Counted from the stretch's first letter, positions 1-8,285 are shown. The stretch: 64,000 bases of DNA from Acidobacteriota bacterium (GCA_016715865.1 JADJXM010000033.1:62001-126000), one strand, 5' to 3'. Numbers and translations: made by a program. The notes: generated from the letters alone by a model not told the origin.

Positions 1-252
1 TCCTTCACCGGAGATTACCTCTTCACCAAATGCGGGCTTGACAGCTTTACCATGGCCGGCAAGGGACAGATCACGCGGTCGGGCTGCTCGACCAAACTGC
101 AGGATGATACCCGGGTGGTTTCGGCTGAAATCATGCGCTGTACTCTCGGTACTGGAAACACCGGCAGTGCTACGATCAGGCGAAACCCCTTCGGCACATC
201 GTTTATTCTGGGAGACAGCTACATCCTGAATAATACCTGTATGTGTCCTTGA
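1..252 (+). CDS. C-terminal part of an unidentified protein (cut by window edge)
   Basis: Frame 1 is open from the first base to a TGA at 250-252 and gives 83 residues. The start lies outside the window. The fragment is rich in Thr, Gly and Ser with several scattered Cys (KCGLDSF, SGCSTK, MRCTLG) and ends NNTCMCP. That composition suits the beta-rich C-terminal region of an exported protein whose Cys may form disulfides, but this is inference. No family was recognised. It is followed by a palindromic intergenic element that could end its transcript. Confidence 0.5.
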   Translation, partial: SFTGDYLFTKCGLDSFTMAGKGQITRSGCSTKLQDDTRVVSAEIMRCTLGTGNTGSATIRRNPFGTSFILGDSYILNNTCMCP

Positions 253-260
253 GGTGGATC

Positions 261-458
261 TGATTCTATCAACTCTTTAATCGCAAAGGCCGCAGAGAGA
301 GCAAAGAAGTTAAATCGCAGAGACCGCAAAGACGGCAAAGAATTTTAGGTGATATGGATATCCGGATTATTGCCCGCTGGAAATAATTCGAACACCGATC
401 TTCCCTATATACCTTTGCCCTCTTTGCGGCCTCTGCGATTTAAGAGTTGAAAGAATCA
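261..458. repeat. Palindromic intergenic element with 38-bp inverted ends
   Basis: Bases 261-298 and the reverse complement of 421-458 match at 34 of 38 positions (outer ends TGATTCT..TCAACTC). The interior next to the left arm carries 9-base near-repeats of the type CGCAGAGAC / CGCAAAGAC / GGCAAAGAA at about 316-342. The whole is about 198 bp, has no coding capacity, and sits between two convergent genes. It resembles a MITE-like or REP-like element. No flanking target-site duplication was recognised. Confidence 0.6.
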
Positions 459-471
459 GTTTCCACAGCAC

Positions 472-1317
472 TTACATTCCCGCCAGCAATCCTCTCGTAA
501 AACCAACCGATTCCGCCAGACCGGGGATGGGATCCCTGGCGTCTTTTTCGTATTCGAAGCCAACCAGACCGTCAAATTTTATCTTGACCAGCGCCGCCAG
601 AATCGACTTACTGTTCAATATTCCGCGCCCTGCTTCTATCGGAGTGTTCCTGTTACCCAGCGCCGAGATATCCTTCATGTGCACGTCGTACAAACGTTCG
701 CGGCATTTGATGATCGATTCAGCCGGGTCCACGCCGGCGCGGGCGGTGTGACCAACGTCAATACAGAGCCCGATCCGCTTGTCGTACTTCTCGACAGCAT
801 TCATGACATCGTACGGCGAAGGGAACTGCTTGTCCTCGGGTCCGTGGTTGTGGATGGCCAGTTTGATGTTGAACTCCTTGACCATTTTGTCGAGGATCGG
901 AACAGCGTTCTTATCCGGTGCGCAGACCATGGTCGTGACCCCGATGTCGCGGGCGTATTCGAAGGCGCGGCGGATTTCGGCCTCGTCGTTCTTCATGCCG
1001 ACATTGCCGACGCTCAAGGGAGTGATGCCGGCGTCCCTGAACATCTGGGCGCGCTGTTTGCGCTCCTCTGTCGTGTGCGAGAGGTCGATATGGTTTTTGA
1101 CGTTCTTGATGGATGCGTATTTCAACCCGACTCGAAGGATGCCCTTGATCGCTTCTTCGATAGGCAGTTCGCGGAGCGTGTATGTGGCGACACCGATCTT
1201 TAGACCTCGCCACGGATCGGAGCTTGCAGTTTGCGGAGCGGCCATCCCAGCTATTTCACTGAAGGGCCAGGCAGCGGCGGCGAGTGCGCCGGTTTTGAGA
1301 AGATCCCGTCGATTCAT
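472..1317 (-). CDS. Tat-leader sugar phosphate isomerase/epimerase (TIM barrel)
   Basis: Predicted 281-residue protein of the xylose-isomerase-like / AP-endonuclease-2 TIM-barrel family, whose members isomerise or epimerise sugars at a metal site. The N-terminus MNRRDLLKTGALAAAAWPF is a twin-arginine-type leader, so it is probably exported folded. Family motifs seen are AIHNHG (about residue 155), CIDVGHTARAG and VHMKDI, which carry metal-binding His and Asp. The ORF could extend 42 codons upstream, but this ATG is preceded by GGAGG and begins the leader, so it was preferred. The substrate cannot be read. A second Tat-leader isomerase lies at 9300-10247. Confidence 0.82.
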   Translation of the reverse strand: MNRRDLLKTGALAAAAWPFSEIAGMAAPQTASSDPWRGLKIGVATYTLRELPIEEAIKGILRVGLKYASIKNVKNHIDLSHTTEERKQRAQMFRDAGITPLSVGNVGMKNDEAEIRRAFEYARDIGVTTMVCAPDKNAVPILDKMVKEFNIKLAIHNHGPEDKQFPSPYDVMNAVEKYDKRIGLCIDVGHTARAGVDPAESIIKCRERLYDVHMKDISALGNRNTPIEAGRGILNSKSILAALVKIKFDGLVGFEYEKDARDPIPGLAESVGFTRGLLAGM

Positions 1318-1506
1318 AGGTTTTGCCTCCGGTAGTCGATTTCTTCTGAAAAAATGATGATGTGTCAGATGGTCAAACCATACAGCAGGGTGAGGCTCTA
1401 GATCAAGGCGGCAGCTACAACTGCGGGATTGATTGAATCGCACTGATCAGTGAATAATGGCTCAGGAATCGATCTGCGGACAAAACAAAAAATTTCAGGA
1501 TGAGCA

Positions 1507-2505
1507 ATGATCATATGGATACAGTTCATCGCCTGCACGGCGGTGATCATCTTTGCGGGGACAAAGTTATCGAAGTATGGCGACATAATCGCCGAAAAGA
1601 CCGGTCTCGGCCGAACGTGGATCGGTGTCGTTCTCATGGCTTCGGTGACTTCACTGCCGGAGTTGATGACGGGCATCAGTTCTGTCACGATTTATGATCT
1701 GCCGAATATAGCGGCCGGCGATGTGCTGGGCAGCTGCATGTTCAATATTCTGATCATTGCGCTGCTCGATTTCAGAACCGGTGATAAACCTATTTCATCT
1801 CAGGTGCATCAGGGCCAGACTTTGACTGCGGCCTATGGAATGCTGTTGCTCGGGCTGGTGGTCATTGCGATTGTCGCCGGAGAGAAGATCCCTCGAATAG
1901 GTTGGATCGGTTTATACAGCGTTTTTTTCCTGTTCATCTATCTTGGAGCAATGCGCATGGTTTTTCTTTATGAAAAGCGCAGGTCTCTGGATAATGGGGG
2001 AGGGCCCGAAGCAGAGAGACAATATGACGGGATTTCAAAATTGCGGGCATATGTCATGTATGCGACAAATGCGGTGCTGGTGATAGCGGCCGCGGTATGG
2101 CTGCCTCATCTGGGCGATGAGATTGCCGAGATGACAGGACTGGGCCGAACATTTGTCGGCAGTATTTTCGTTGCCGTCTCGACATCATTGCCGGAGCTGG
2201 TTGTCTCATATGCAGCACTTAGAATGGGGGCAGCTGATCTTGCCATGGGCAATCTGCTCGGGAGCAACCTTTTCAATATCGGGATACTGGCGATAGATGA
2301 TCTTTTATATTTCAAAGGGCCGCTGCTGTCGCACATCACAGGCACTCACGCGGTAACGGCCGGCGCTGCGATTGTCATGACGGCGATCGCAGTAATCAGC
2401 CTGACATACCGTGCCGGGAGGAAATTTTTCCTGGTCGACTGGGACGCAATAGGCATTCTGGTCGTCTTCGGATTCGCCACTTATATCTTATACCTGATGC
2501 GGTAA
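1507..2505 (+). CDS. Sodium/calcium exchanger family membrane protein
   Basis: A 332-residue integral membrane protein of the CaCA superfamily, exchanging Na+ (or H+) for Ca2+ across the inner membrane. Two homologous halves are visible, each with the alpha-repeat signature: ASVTSLPEL with a following GDVLGSCMFNI in the first half, and AVSTSLPELVVS with GNLLGSNLFNI in the second. These hold the cation-coordinating Glu and Asn. About ten hydrophobic segments are present. A short hydrophilic Arg/Glu-rich loop (EKRRSLDNGGGPEAERQ) separates the halves. The ATG follows an AGGA 7-8 bases upstream. The CBS-domain gene 30 bases downstream may be co-transcribed. Confidence 0.85.
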   Translation: MIIWIQFIACTAVIIFAGTKLSKYGDIIAEKTGLGRTWIGVVLMASVTSLPELMTGISSVTIYDLPNIAAGDVLGSCMFNILIIALLDFRTGDKPISSQVHQGQTLTAAYGMLLLGLVVIAIVAGEKIPRIGWIGLYSVFFLFIYLGAMRMVFLYEKRRSLDNGGGPEAERQYDGISKLRAYVMYATNAVLVIAAAVWLPHLGDEIAEMTGLGRTFVGSIFVAVSTSLPELVVSYAALRMGAADLAMGNLLGSNLFNIGILAIDDLLYFKGPLLSHITGTHAVTAGAAIVMTAIAVISLTYRAGRKFFLVDWDAIGILVVFGFATYILYLMR

Positions 2506-2535
2506 GACACGGCATCTTAAAAAGGGGGGTGATAC

Positions 2536-3003
2536 TTGAGAGTCAAAGATTTCATGTCAAAGCCGGTGATGGTTGTTCGAGAGGATACTACTCTGGAAGA
2601 GATCGCGCGGATGATGCTTGATAATAATATCGGCTGCGTGCCGGTTGTGGATACGACTGGTAAGATCAGTGGCGTGATCACTGAATCGGACTTCGCCGCG
2701 AAGGATAAGGGGCTGCCATTCTCCACTTTCCGCGCCCCGCAACTGCTCGGCAGATGGATGAGCCAGGAGGGGGTCGAGCGAATCTATGATGCCGCGCGGA
2801 GCATGACGGCAAAAGAGATTATGAACCGTCGGGTTGCGACTGTGACCGAGGACCAGTCGGCGCAGGATGTGGTCGAATTGATGCTCAAGTTCGATGTCAA
2901 TCGAATCCCGGTCGTTCGCGAAGGTGTGCCTGTGGGAATGGTCTCGCGCCACGATTTACTGAGGCTCATGGTGCGCGAGATGCGTGGCGAAGAGTCGAAG
3001 TAA
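2536..3003 (+). CDS. CBS-domain pair protein
   Basis: A 155-residue protein made almost entirely of two CBS motifs, the module that senses adenine nucleotides or similar ligands. The first runs VKDFMSKPVMVVREDTTLEE to about residue 58 (GKISGVITESDF); the second begins at TAKEIMNRRVATVTEDQ and ends VPVGMVSRHDLLRLMV. The start is a TTG preceded by a GGGGGG tract 7-12 bases upstream; no in-frame ATG fits the domain start. It lies 30 bp after the exchanger and 27 bp before the dehydratase, all on the plus strand, so the three may form an operon. Its partner is not evident from sequence. Confidence 0.8.
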   Translation: MRVKDFMSKPVMVVREDTTLEEIARMMLDNNIGCVPVVDTTGKISGVITESDFAAKDKGLPFSTFRAPQLLGRWMSQEGVERIYDAARSMTAKEIMNRRVATVTEDQSAQDVVELMLKFDVNRIPVVREGVPVGMVSRHDLLRLMVREMRGEESK

Positions 3004-3030
3004 GAGCACTGAGATGAAAGAGGATCACAA

Positions 3031-5037
3031 ATGAGTGAAGAACGGTCGGACGGGGATGGTTCGCCGATTGATGATGCTTTCGCGACGACTGACCCGAAGA
3101 TATTCTCGGTCGTTACGAAGCAGCCCGGGCCGTCCGGGCGTCTGCCGCTGACCGAATCCGACCTGATCGAAAAGCCTAGCGGAGACCTTTTCGGCTGGAG
3201 CCAGGATGTCGGCATGGGTTGGGATCCGGCGAGGCTGGGCAGTCCGGAAGCTCTGATTCTAAGCACGCTCGGAGGCATACGGCTGCCTGACGGAAAGCCG
3301 CTCGCGCTTGGGTATCACACAGGCCACTGGGAGGTCGGGCTGCTCATGCAGGCCGCGGCGGAGGAGTTGCTCAGTTCGGACTGGGTTCCATTTGCGGGAT
3401 ACTGCACCGATCCGTGCGATGGGCGTTCGCAGGGCACGACGGGGATGTTCGACAGCCTGCCTTATCGCAATGACGCGGCGATTGTGCTGCGACGCTTGAT
3501 TCGGTCGCTGCCCACGCGTCAGGGCGTGATCGGCGTCGCGACCTGTGACAAGGGTTTGCCGGCGATGATGATGGCGCTGGCCGGAGCGCAACGGCTGCCG
3601 GTTGTGATCGTCCCCGGCGGAGTAACGCTGCCGCCGAGTGACGGCGAGGATGCGGGGAAGGCTCAGACGATCGGAGCCCGGTTCTCGAACGGACAGATCA
3701 CGCTCGAAGAGGCGGCAGAGATCGGTTGCCGGACGTGCGCCTCGCCGGGCGGAGGTTGCCAGTTTCTGGGCACAGCTGCGACTTCTCAGGTCGTGGCTGA
3801 GGCGCTCGGGCTGGCCGTTCCACACAGCGCGCTCGCTCCGTCAGGCCAGCCAATCTGGATCGAGGTCGCGCGCAGATCGGTGCGGGCTTTGATCAGGCAG
3901 AAATCCCTGGGACTTGAGTCGCGCCATATTCTGACGCCGGCGGCGATTCGCAATGCCATGGCTGTGCATTCTGCGTTTGGCGGATCGACCAACCTGCTGC
4001 TTCACATTCCGGCGGTTGCTCACGCGGCGGGGATCGATCCTCCGCGGATCGAGGAATGGATTCGCATCAATCGACAGGTTCCGCGACTGGTGGATGCATT
4101 GCCGAACGGCCCGCATCCGACTATTCGCGTCTTCCTGGCCGGCGGTGTCCCCGAGGTTATGCTGCACCTCAAGAGGCTCGGGCTGATCGACGGAACCGCC
4201 CTGACAGCATACGGCGCGACGCTCGATGCTACGCTCACCGCCTGGGAGGCTTCGGATCGGCGACGAATTTTGCGGAAGCGATTGAAGGATGAGGACGGTA
4301 TCGACCCCGATGATGTGATCATGAGCCCTGAGCGTGCCCGCGAGCTCGGGCTGAGCAGCACGGTCACTTTCATCCGCGGCAATCTTGCTCCGGAGGGCGC
4401 GATTGTCAAAAGCACGGCGATCGACCGGTCGATGATCGATTCCGATGGATTTTACAGGCTGACCGGGCCGGCGCGCGTCTTCACCAGCGAACGTGCGACG
4501 ATCGCAGCTATCAAGAGCCAGGGCGATGATCGCATCAAAGCCGGCGAGGTGATCGTGCTCATCTGTCGCGGGCCGATGGGGACGGGAATGGAGGAGGTCT
4601 ACCAGATCACGTCGGCGCTGAAGTACATGCCATACGCCAATTCAGTCGCACTCATCACGGATGCCAGATTTTCAGGAGTTTCGTCAGGGCCGTGCATCGG
4701 CCACGTCGGGCCAGAGGCTCTGGCCGGCGGGCCCATCGGGAAGGTTCGCGACGGCGATACGATCAGAGTGATTATCGACACCCGCAAACTCGAAGGGGCG
4801 ATCGATCTTGTCAGACGGGAAGGGCAGGGAAGCCCAACGCCGGATGACGCGGAGCTCGCACGGCGACCTATGCGCGACGATCTCATGCCGGATCCATCTC
4901 TACCGGACGATACAAGGCTCTGGGCGGCGCTGCAACAAGCCAGCGGAGGCTCCTGGCGCGGCTCCGTCTACGATGTCGACAGGATTATCGAATTGCTTGA
5001 AGCCGGGATTAAACACCAAAGTGACCGGGAGAGTTAA
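3031..5037 (+). CDS. YjhG/YagF-type sugar-acid (D-xylonate) dehydratase
   Basis: A 668-residue IlvD/Edd-family Fe-S dehydratase. Across its length it reads like E. coli YjhG/YagF, which convert D-xylonate to 2-dehydro-3-deoxy-D-pentonate: N-terminal RPSGDLFG-like stretch (KPSGDLFGWSQDVGMGW), SDPCDGR-like TDPCDGRSQGTTGMFDSLP, ATCDKGLPAMMMAL, CRTCASPGGGCQFLGTA, VHSAFGGSTNLLLHIPA, RFSGVSSGPCIGHVGPEAL, and a C-terminal PDPSLPDDTRLWA. The Cys in DPCDG, TCDKG and the GGGC region are the expected cluster ligands. Length matches YjhG (about 655) rather than IlvD (about 560-615). ATG follows AAGAGGATC. The natural substrate could be another aldonic acid such as gluconate. Confidence 0.88.
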   Translation: MSEERSDGDGSPIDDAFATTDPKIFSVVTKQPGPSGRLPLTESDLIEKPSGDLFGWSQDVGMGWDPARLGSPEALILSTLGGIRLPDGKPLALGYHTGHWEVGLLMQAAAEELLSSDWVPFAGYCTDPCDGRSQGTTGMFDSLPYRNDAAIVLRRLIRSLPTRQGVIGVATCDKGLPAMMMALAGAQRLPVVIVPGGVTLPPSDGEDAGKAQTIGARFSNGQITLEEAAEIGCRTCASPGGGCQFLGTAATSQVVAEALGLAVPHSALAPSGQPIWIEVARRSVRALIRQKSLGLESRHILTPAAIRNAMAVHSAFGGSTNLLLHIPAVAHAAGIDPPRIEEWIRINRQVPRLVDALPNGPHPTIRVFLAGGVPEVMLHLKRLGLIDGTALTAYGATLDATLTAWEASDRRRILRKRLKDEDGIDPDDVIMSPERARELGLSSTVTFIRGNLAPEGAIVKSTAIDRSMIDSDGFYRLTGPARVFTSERATIAAIKSQGDDRIKAGEVIVLICRGPMGTGMEEVYQITSALKYMPYANSVALITDARFSGVSSGPCIGHVGPEALAGGPIGKVRDGDTIRVIIDTRKLEGAIDLVRREGQGSPTPDDAELARRPMRDDLMPDPSLPDDTRLWAALQQASGGSWRGSVYDVDRIIELLEAGIKHQSDRES

Positions 5038-5071
5038 ACGCCGGGGCGTCCTGGCGGTTAATCCCTCCCGG
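5025..5071. terminator. Possible hairpin between convergent genes
   Basis: CCGGGAG..GTTAA..CGCC on the left pairs imperfectly with GGCGGTTAATCCCTCCCGG on the right. It spans the end of the dehydratase gene and the short gap before the convergent YgjV-like gene. No T-run follows on either strand, so a Rho-independent terminator is only a possibility. Confidence 0.3.
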
Positions 5072-5082
5072 CCTTCCTGTGC

Positions 5083-5325
5083 CTAATTTTCCCCGGTCTC
5101 GCCCGGCGCCTCGGCATTTAACCATACAGGCATGACCGTCGAGCCGATTGCCAGACCGGCAACTACAATATTGGCCACGATGATTGGCAAAGCCCCGATG
5201 ATCACCCCGTAGCTGATCCAGAGCAGCGCCGCCAGAGCCTGAACCAGTCTGAGCGTCCGCGGTTGCTTGCAGAAGTATGAGTAAGCAAAAACCGCTGTGG
5301 CGATCCACCCGATCCACTCAAACAT
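5083..5325 (-). CDS. Small YgjV-like inner-membrane protein
   Basis: An 80-residue protein with three hydrophobic segments (IGWIATAVFAYSYF, VQALAALLWISYGVIIGA, ANIVVAGLAIGSTV). The pattern C-K-x-P-R-x-L-x-L-V-Q-A-L after the first segment and LLWxxYG in the second resembles the YgjV family (PF10688 type), a small membrane protein of uncertain function. A PQ-loop/SemiSWEET relation is a weaker alternative. The chosen ATG overlaps the end of the upstream HAD gene by 8 bases and has GGGGGTGG just before it, indicating translational coupling. A longer start 16 codons upstream is less likely. Confidence 0.65.
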   Translation of the reverse strand: MFEWIGWIATAVFAYSYFCKQPRTLRLVQALAALLWISYGVIIGALPIIVANIVVAGLAIGSTVMPVWLNAEAPGETGEN

Positions 5326-6142
5326 TGGCCACCCCCTTCGCTTCCTGCGCATCGGGTTCGGCTGAGGACGCAATGGTCAGCCAGTCGGTTCTGACCTTGT
5401 TCCATTCCTGAATCTGCAGGCCGTGGGGTTCGAAGAATGCCCGGATACCGGCTGGATCGTCGATGCCGATGATGTCTTCGAGCACAGGGATGAGGGGACT
5501 CAGCGCATCGTCGCTCAGTATCGACCGCCGGGCGATCGGCGTGATGAACTGATTTTCCGAGACTGCGATCGTATACCCGTCACGACGGTTGACGTGGAGC
5601 ATGACGTGTACGTCAGAGCTTCCGTCGCCGACGTAGATGATCCTGTCCGGGCTGATCTGCAGTCGCGATTGCAGGTCGTCCAGTACTGCCACCTTGCCGT
5701 ATCCCGCCGGGACGCGCAGAATCGATTCGATCTCACCCGTTGTCTGGTTATACTGGAATCGCGTTCCGAATATGTTTTCAGCCGGAACGATGCCTTCGAG
5801 CGCGGACATTATCACCTCTTCAGGCGCGGCTGAGATGACGTAGAAAGAAAATCTTGTGTTTTCGATCCCTTCTCCCAGAATCTCCGGCAGCAGCTCGATA
5901 TTGCGCTTGAGCCGAATCCGCTTACCGGCTTCGATCAGATGCTCGCGGCGCACGCGCCTGTATTCGGGATCGTGCAAGAGCAGGTATGACAACTCTCCTC
6001 CCTGATGCACCAGGTTGATCCGCGATAACCCTCTTACCTTTTCCTCAAAATTTGATGCACCGAGCAATTCGCTCAGCACTATACCGGAATCGTTGAAACT
6101 CAACGTCTGGTCAAAATCACTCGCAAACAGATAATGCTTCAC
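5318..6142 (-). CDS. HAD-superfamily phosphatase (phosphoserine-phosphatase-like)
   Basis: A 274-residue haloacid-dehalogenase-type hydrolase. Motif I is FASDFDQTLS near residue 8-17, with both Asp needed for phosphoaspartyl catalysis. Motif IV is IIYVGDGSSDVHVMLH, the GDGxxD magnesium site of the subclass IB (SerB-like) phosphatases. A helical cap lies between them. The last residues GVANV overlap the start of the YgjV-like gene, so the two proteins are probably made together. The substrate cannot be read from sequence; a small phosphomonoester is likely. Confidence 0.8.
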   Translation of the reverse strand: MKHYLFASDFDQTLSFNDSGIVLSELLGASNFEEKVRGLSRINLVHQGGELSYLLLHDPEYRRVRREHLIEAGKRIRLKRNIELLPEILGEGIENTRFSFYVISAAPEEVIMSALEGIVPAENIFGTRFQYNQTTGEIESILRVPAGYGKVAVLDDLQSRLQISPDRIIYVGDGSSDVHVMLHVNRRDGYTIAVSENQFITPIARRSILSDDALSPLIPVLEDIIGIDDPAGIRAFFEPHGLQIQEWNKVRTDWLTIASSAEPDAQEAKGVANV

Positions 6143-6474
6143 TTTTACTTTCCTTCTCCTTGTCCCGTCTTCTTTTAACTCTGAAACGGGATCTTTATTT
6201 TCCTTTCGATCAAGGTATCCATTATGCCCTGATCACCTTAAGCCGGCGTTTGATCCGTCTTAAATCAGTCTTCTGATCCGCCGGAAACCGGCTGTCATTC
6301 ATTACTTTATTGTGCAAATGCAGTGCCATTCGGCCAGATGTGGCATAAGTCTCACATTTGCCATAGCATGCGTGGGTGACGCAGCGGGCACGGCCCGGAT
6401 TCCGTGATAAACTGTCCTACAAAAATGTTATTTATCGAGTTGAATATGACAAATATGCAGGAAAGCGGGTGATT

Positions 6475-6516
6475 AGGAAGTAGAAAGTAGGAAGTAAAAA
6501 GTGGAAAGTGGGAAAG
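6475..6516 (+). repeat. Single-arm heptamer repeat (AGWAAGT type)
   Basis: Six consecutive 7-base units: AGGAAGT, AGAAAGT, AGGAAGT, AAAAAGT, GGAAAGT, GGGAAAG. They share phase and an AAGT core with arms of the palindromic elements at 20411-20445, 61292-61417 and 62498-62625. No inverted partner arm is present nearby, so this may be a half element or remnant. Confidence 0.6.
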
Positions 6517-6713
6517 AGCCAGGGAGCCAGGTTTCCGGAGTACGGGGTCTCCCAGAGTTTGGCGATAACGTATCCGTTCGAATAAAAGCGTCTTCTAAAT
6601 GTCATTGGCGAAATGTCAACTTTTGATGCAGATTCCTTCTACCGATGGTGGTGAGGAATGAAAACTAACGAATGAGGTGGGCCCAAAATCTGAGTATCGA
6701 AATTATCTTGCAT

Positions 6714-6733
6714 GTATGTCAAATTTGACATAC
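6714..6733. promoter_or_regulatory. Operator palindrome of the toxin-antitoxin operon
   Basis: A perfect 20-bp palindrome, gtatgtcaaatttgacatac, ends 10 bases before the toxin ATG. It contains TTGACA on both strands. Antitoxins of the HigA/XRE class bind such palindromes to repress their own operon, so this is the expected autoregulatory site. That role is inferred from position and symmetry. Confidence 0.72.
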
Positions 6734-6743
6734 TCTGGTATCT

Positions 6744-7094
6744 ATGAACGATCCTGATAAACCGCTTGTTTGGTTAAAGGGAGAAATTAAAACTCCCCCG
6801 TTCACACAAGAGGCCCGGGTTGAAGCTGGTTACTTGCTGCGACAGTTACAGCGGGGAGAAAATCTTTCGCTTCCACATTCGCGGCCGATGCCGTCTATCG
6901 GACAGCGATGCCATGAGCTGAGGATTGTCGATAAGAATCAGACCTGGCGAATTGTTTATCGCATTGACAGTGATGCCGTCATTATTCTGGACGTGTTCAA
7001 GAAGACTACTCCTCGTACGCCAAAGAGCGTCATAGATAATTGCAAAAACCGGATGAGACTTTACGACGAATTGAGCAAAGAGTATGAAAGCTGA
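6744..7094 (+). CDS. HigB/RelE-fold toxin of a type II TA pair
   Basis: A 116-residue basic protein of the phage-derived Gp49/HigB-like RelE superfamily, usually a ribosome-dependent or free mRNA endonuclease. The pattern VGYLLRQLQRGE-like helix (EAGYLLRQLQRGENL), then LPHSRPMPSIGQRCHELRI, TWRIVYRIDSDAVIILDVFKK and a terminal helix fits the family fold of helices followed by a beta-sheet bearing Arg and Lys. The gene overlaps the antitoxin gene by 11 bases, with the toxin first, the order typical of HigBA. A strong operator palindrome lies just upstream. Confidence 0.8.
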   Translation: MNDPDKPLVWLKGEIKTPPFTQEARVEAGYLLRQLQRGENLSLPHSRPMPSIGQRCHELRIVDKNQTWRIVYRIDSDAVIILDVFKKTTPRTPKSVIDNCKNRMRLYDELSKEYES

Positions 7095-7401
7095 GAAAAG
7101 AAAAAAACTGAAAGCCGCTGGGTGGGTTGTTGGATCGGCAGGCGACTTTCTCGAATTGACGCCCCAGGAAGAACAGTATATCGAGCTCAAACTGCTGCTG
7201 AGTGAGTCTCTCAGGAAAGAGCGGCTGCGACACGGTCTGTCTCAGGAAGAGCTGGCAAGCCTGATCAAATCCAGCCAGTCCAGAGTGGCGAAGATGGAGG
7301 CGAACGATCCCAGCGTATCGATCGATCTCTTGCTGAAGGCCTTGTTTGCCACAGGCGCAACTCGGGAAGACTTGGCTGATATAATTGCCAGCGCCGCCTG
7401 A
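7084..7401 (+). CDS. XRE-family antitoxin (HigA-like)
   Basis: A 105-residue protein with a helix-turn-helix of the XRE/Cro type at about residues 45-80: LRHGLSQEELASLIKSSQSRVAKMEA. The N-terminal half (KKLKAAGWVVGSAGDFLEL) is the short extension common in antitoxins paired with Gp49-like toxins. It should neutralise the preceding toxin and repress transcription from the palindrome at 6714-6733. Its ATG lies inside the toxin gene, so translation is coupled. A Lys-rich start (MKAEKRKKLKAAG) may contact DNA or the toxin. Confidence 0.82.
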   Translation: MKAEKRKKLKAAGWVVGSAGDFLELTPQEEQYIELKLLLSESLRKERLRHGLSQEELASLIKSSQSRVAKMEANDPSVSIDLLLKALFATGATREDLADIIASAA

Positions 7402-7602
7402 AGACCCGGGACAGTCCCTTCGAGTACACGGACTTTGAATAATCAGAAGTTTTCAATGGCACTCCCCACCTCATGACCTCTTCACATTGAACAGAAACAA
7501 TTTTCTTCATCCTCACCAGAAAATTTTCTACTTTCTTCTTACAACTACTGATCTCAATAACGGCATCAAAATGGCTGATCGATCTCAGACATGGAGGTGG
7601 AC

Positions 7603-8193
7603 ATGAGAAATGAAAAGAACATTATTCGGTTTCTGACAGTATTATTGACTTTTGGTTTGGTGCTGATTACGAATCCGGCAGGGACTTCAGCGCAGACGAA
7701 GTCAATCGGGCAGTCGGTCAAGCAGCGATATGACGGAAACATCACCTATATCGGAGGGCCGCGCGGCAGCGTAGTGACCCAGTTTACGCTGAGGATCAAT
7801 AGTTTGACTCCTCAGCAGGATGTCGACAGGTACATGGCGGAGTTGAAGCGCGGGGGACAGGATGCCCTCATGGATGCGATCAGAGGATCGAAACGCGGGA
7901 CGGTTCAGGTCGGGACCCAGCTTGCCCGGGATGCCAATGCGATCTGGGTGACGGATGAAGGCGAAGGTAAAAAGATCACGATTCTGTTCGAGAGATGGCT
8001 CGGATTTGGAGAACTGCGTCGCGGCGCTCGATCGGTCGATTATCCGTTCACCTACGTCGAAATCTTCATTGACGAGAAAGGCAGGGGGGAGGGAACGCTC
8101 ATCCCGGCAGCACGTGTCAGGTATAAATCCAATGGAACGATCGAATTCGAAAATTTCGGCATATACCCGGCCCGGCTGACGAATCTCAAGTGA
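7603..8193 (+). CDS. Exported protein of unknown function
   Basis: A 196-residue protein with a clear signal peptide (basic MRNEKNIIRF, hydrophobic LTVLLTFGLVLI, likely cut after TSAQ). The mature part is mixed alpha/beta, with QQDVDRYMAELKRGGQDALMDAI near the middle and an aromatic beta-rich second half (ILFERWLGFGELRRG, YVEIFIDEKGRGEG). No known family was recognised; it looks like one of the small periplasmic proteins common in this phylum. The ATG at 7603 has GGAGGTGG upstream and was preferred to an in-frame ATG 12 bases earlier. A strong hairpin follows. Confidence 0.6.
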   Translation: MRNEKNIIRFLTVLLTFGLVLITNPAGTSAQTKSIGQSVKQRYDGNITYIGGPRGSVVTQFTLRINSLTPQQDVDRYMAELKRGGQDALMDAIRGSKRGTVQVGTQLARDANAIWVTDEGEGKKITILFERWLGFGELRRGARSVDYPFTYVEIFIDEKGRGEGTLIPAARVRYKSNGTIEFENFGIYPARLTNLK

Positions 8194-8208
8194 ATCGCAG
8201 GTGAGAGG

Positions 8209-8285
8209 TAGCATGGAGTGCCGCCTTCAGGCAGGTTTTAACTTATTAAATGGTAAAACCCGCCTGAAGGCGGCACTCCATGCTA
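8209..8285. repeat. Long hairpin repeat (GGAGTGCCGCCTTCAGGC type)
   Basis: Bases 8209-8239 and the reverse complement of 8255-8285 match at 30 of 31 positions, with a 15-base AT-rich loop. The stem starts TAGCATGGAGTGCCGCCTTC. It follows the stop of the preceding gene by 15 bases and is followed by TTTAT, so it may end transcription. The length and perfection suggest a REP-like mobile palindrome rather than a simple terminator. Confidence 0.65.

Larger units (their letters stand above)
6143..6743. other. 601-bp intergenic region between divergent genes
   Basis: The region separates the HAD gene (leftward) from the toxin-antitoxin operon (rightward). It holds one arm of a heptamer repeat (6475-6516) and the operator palindrome (6714-6733). 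Both neighbours start here, so promoters must lie within it, but no unambiguous -35/-10 pair was chosen. No conserved ORF, tRNA or riboswitch-like structure was recognised. Confidence 0.5.
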
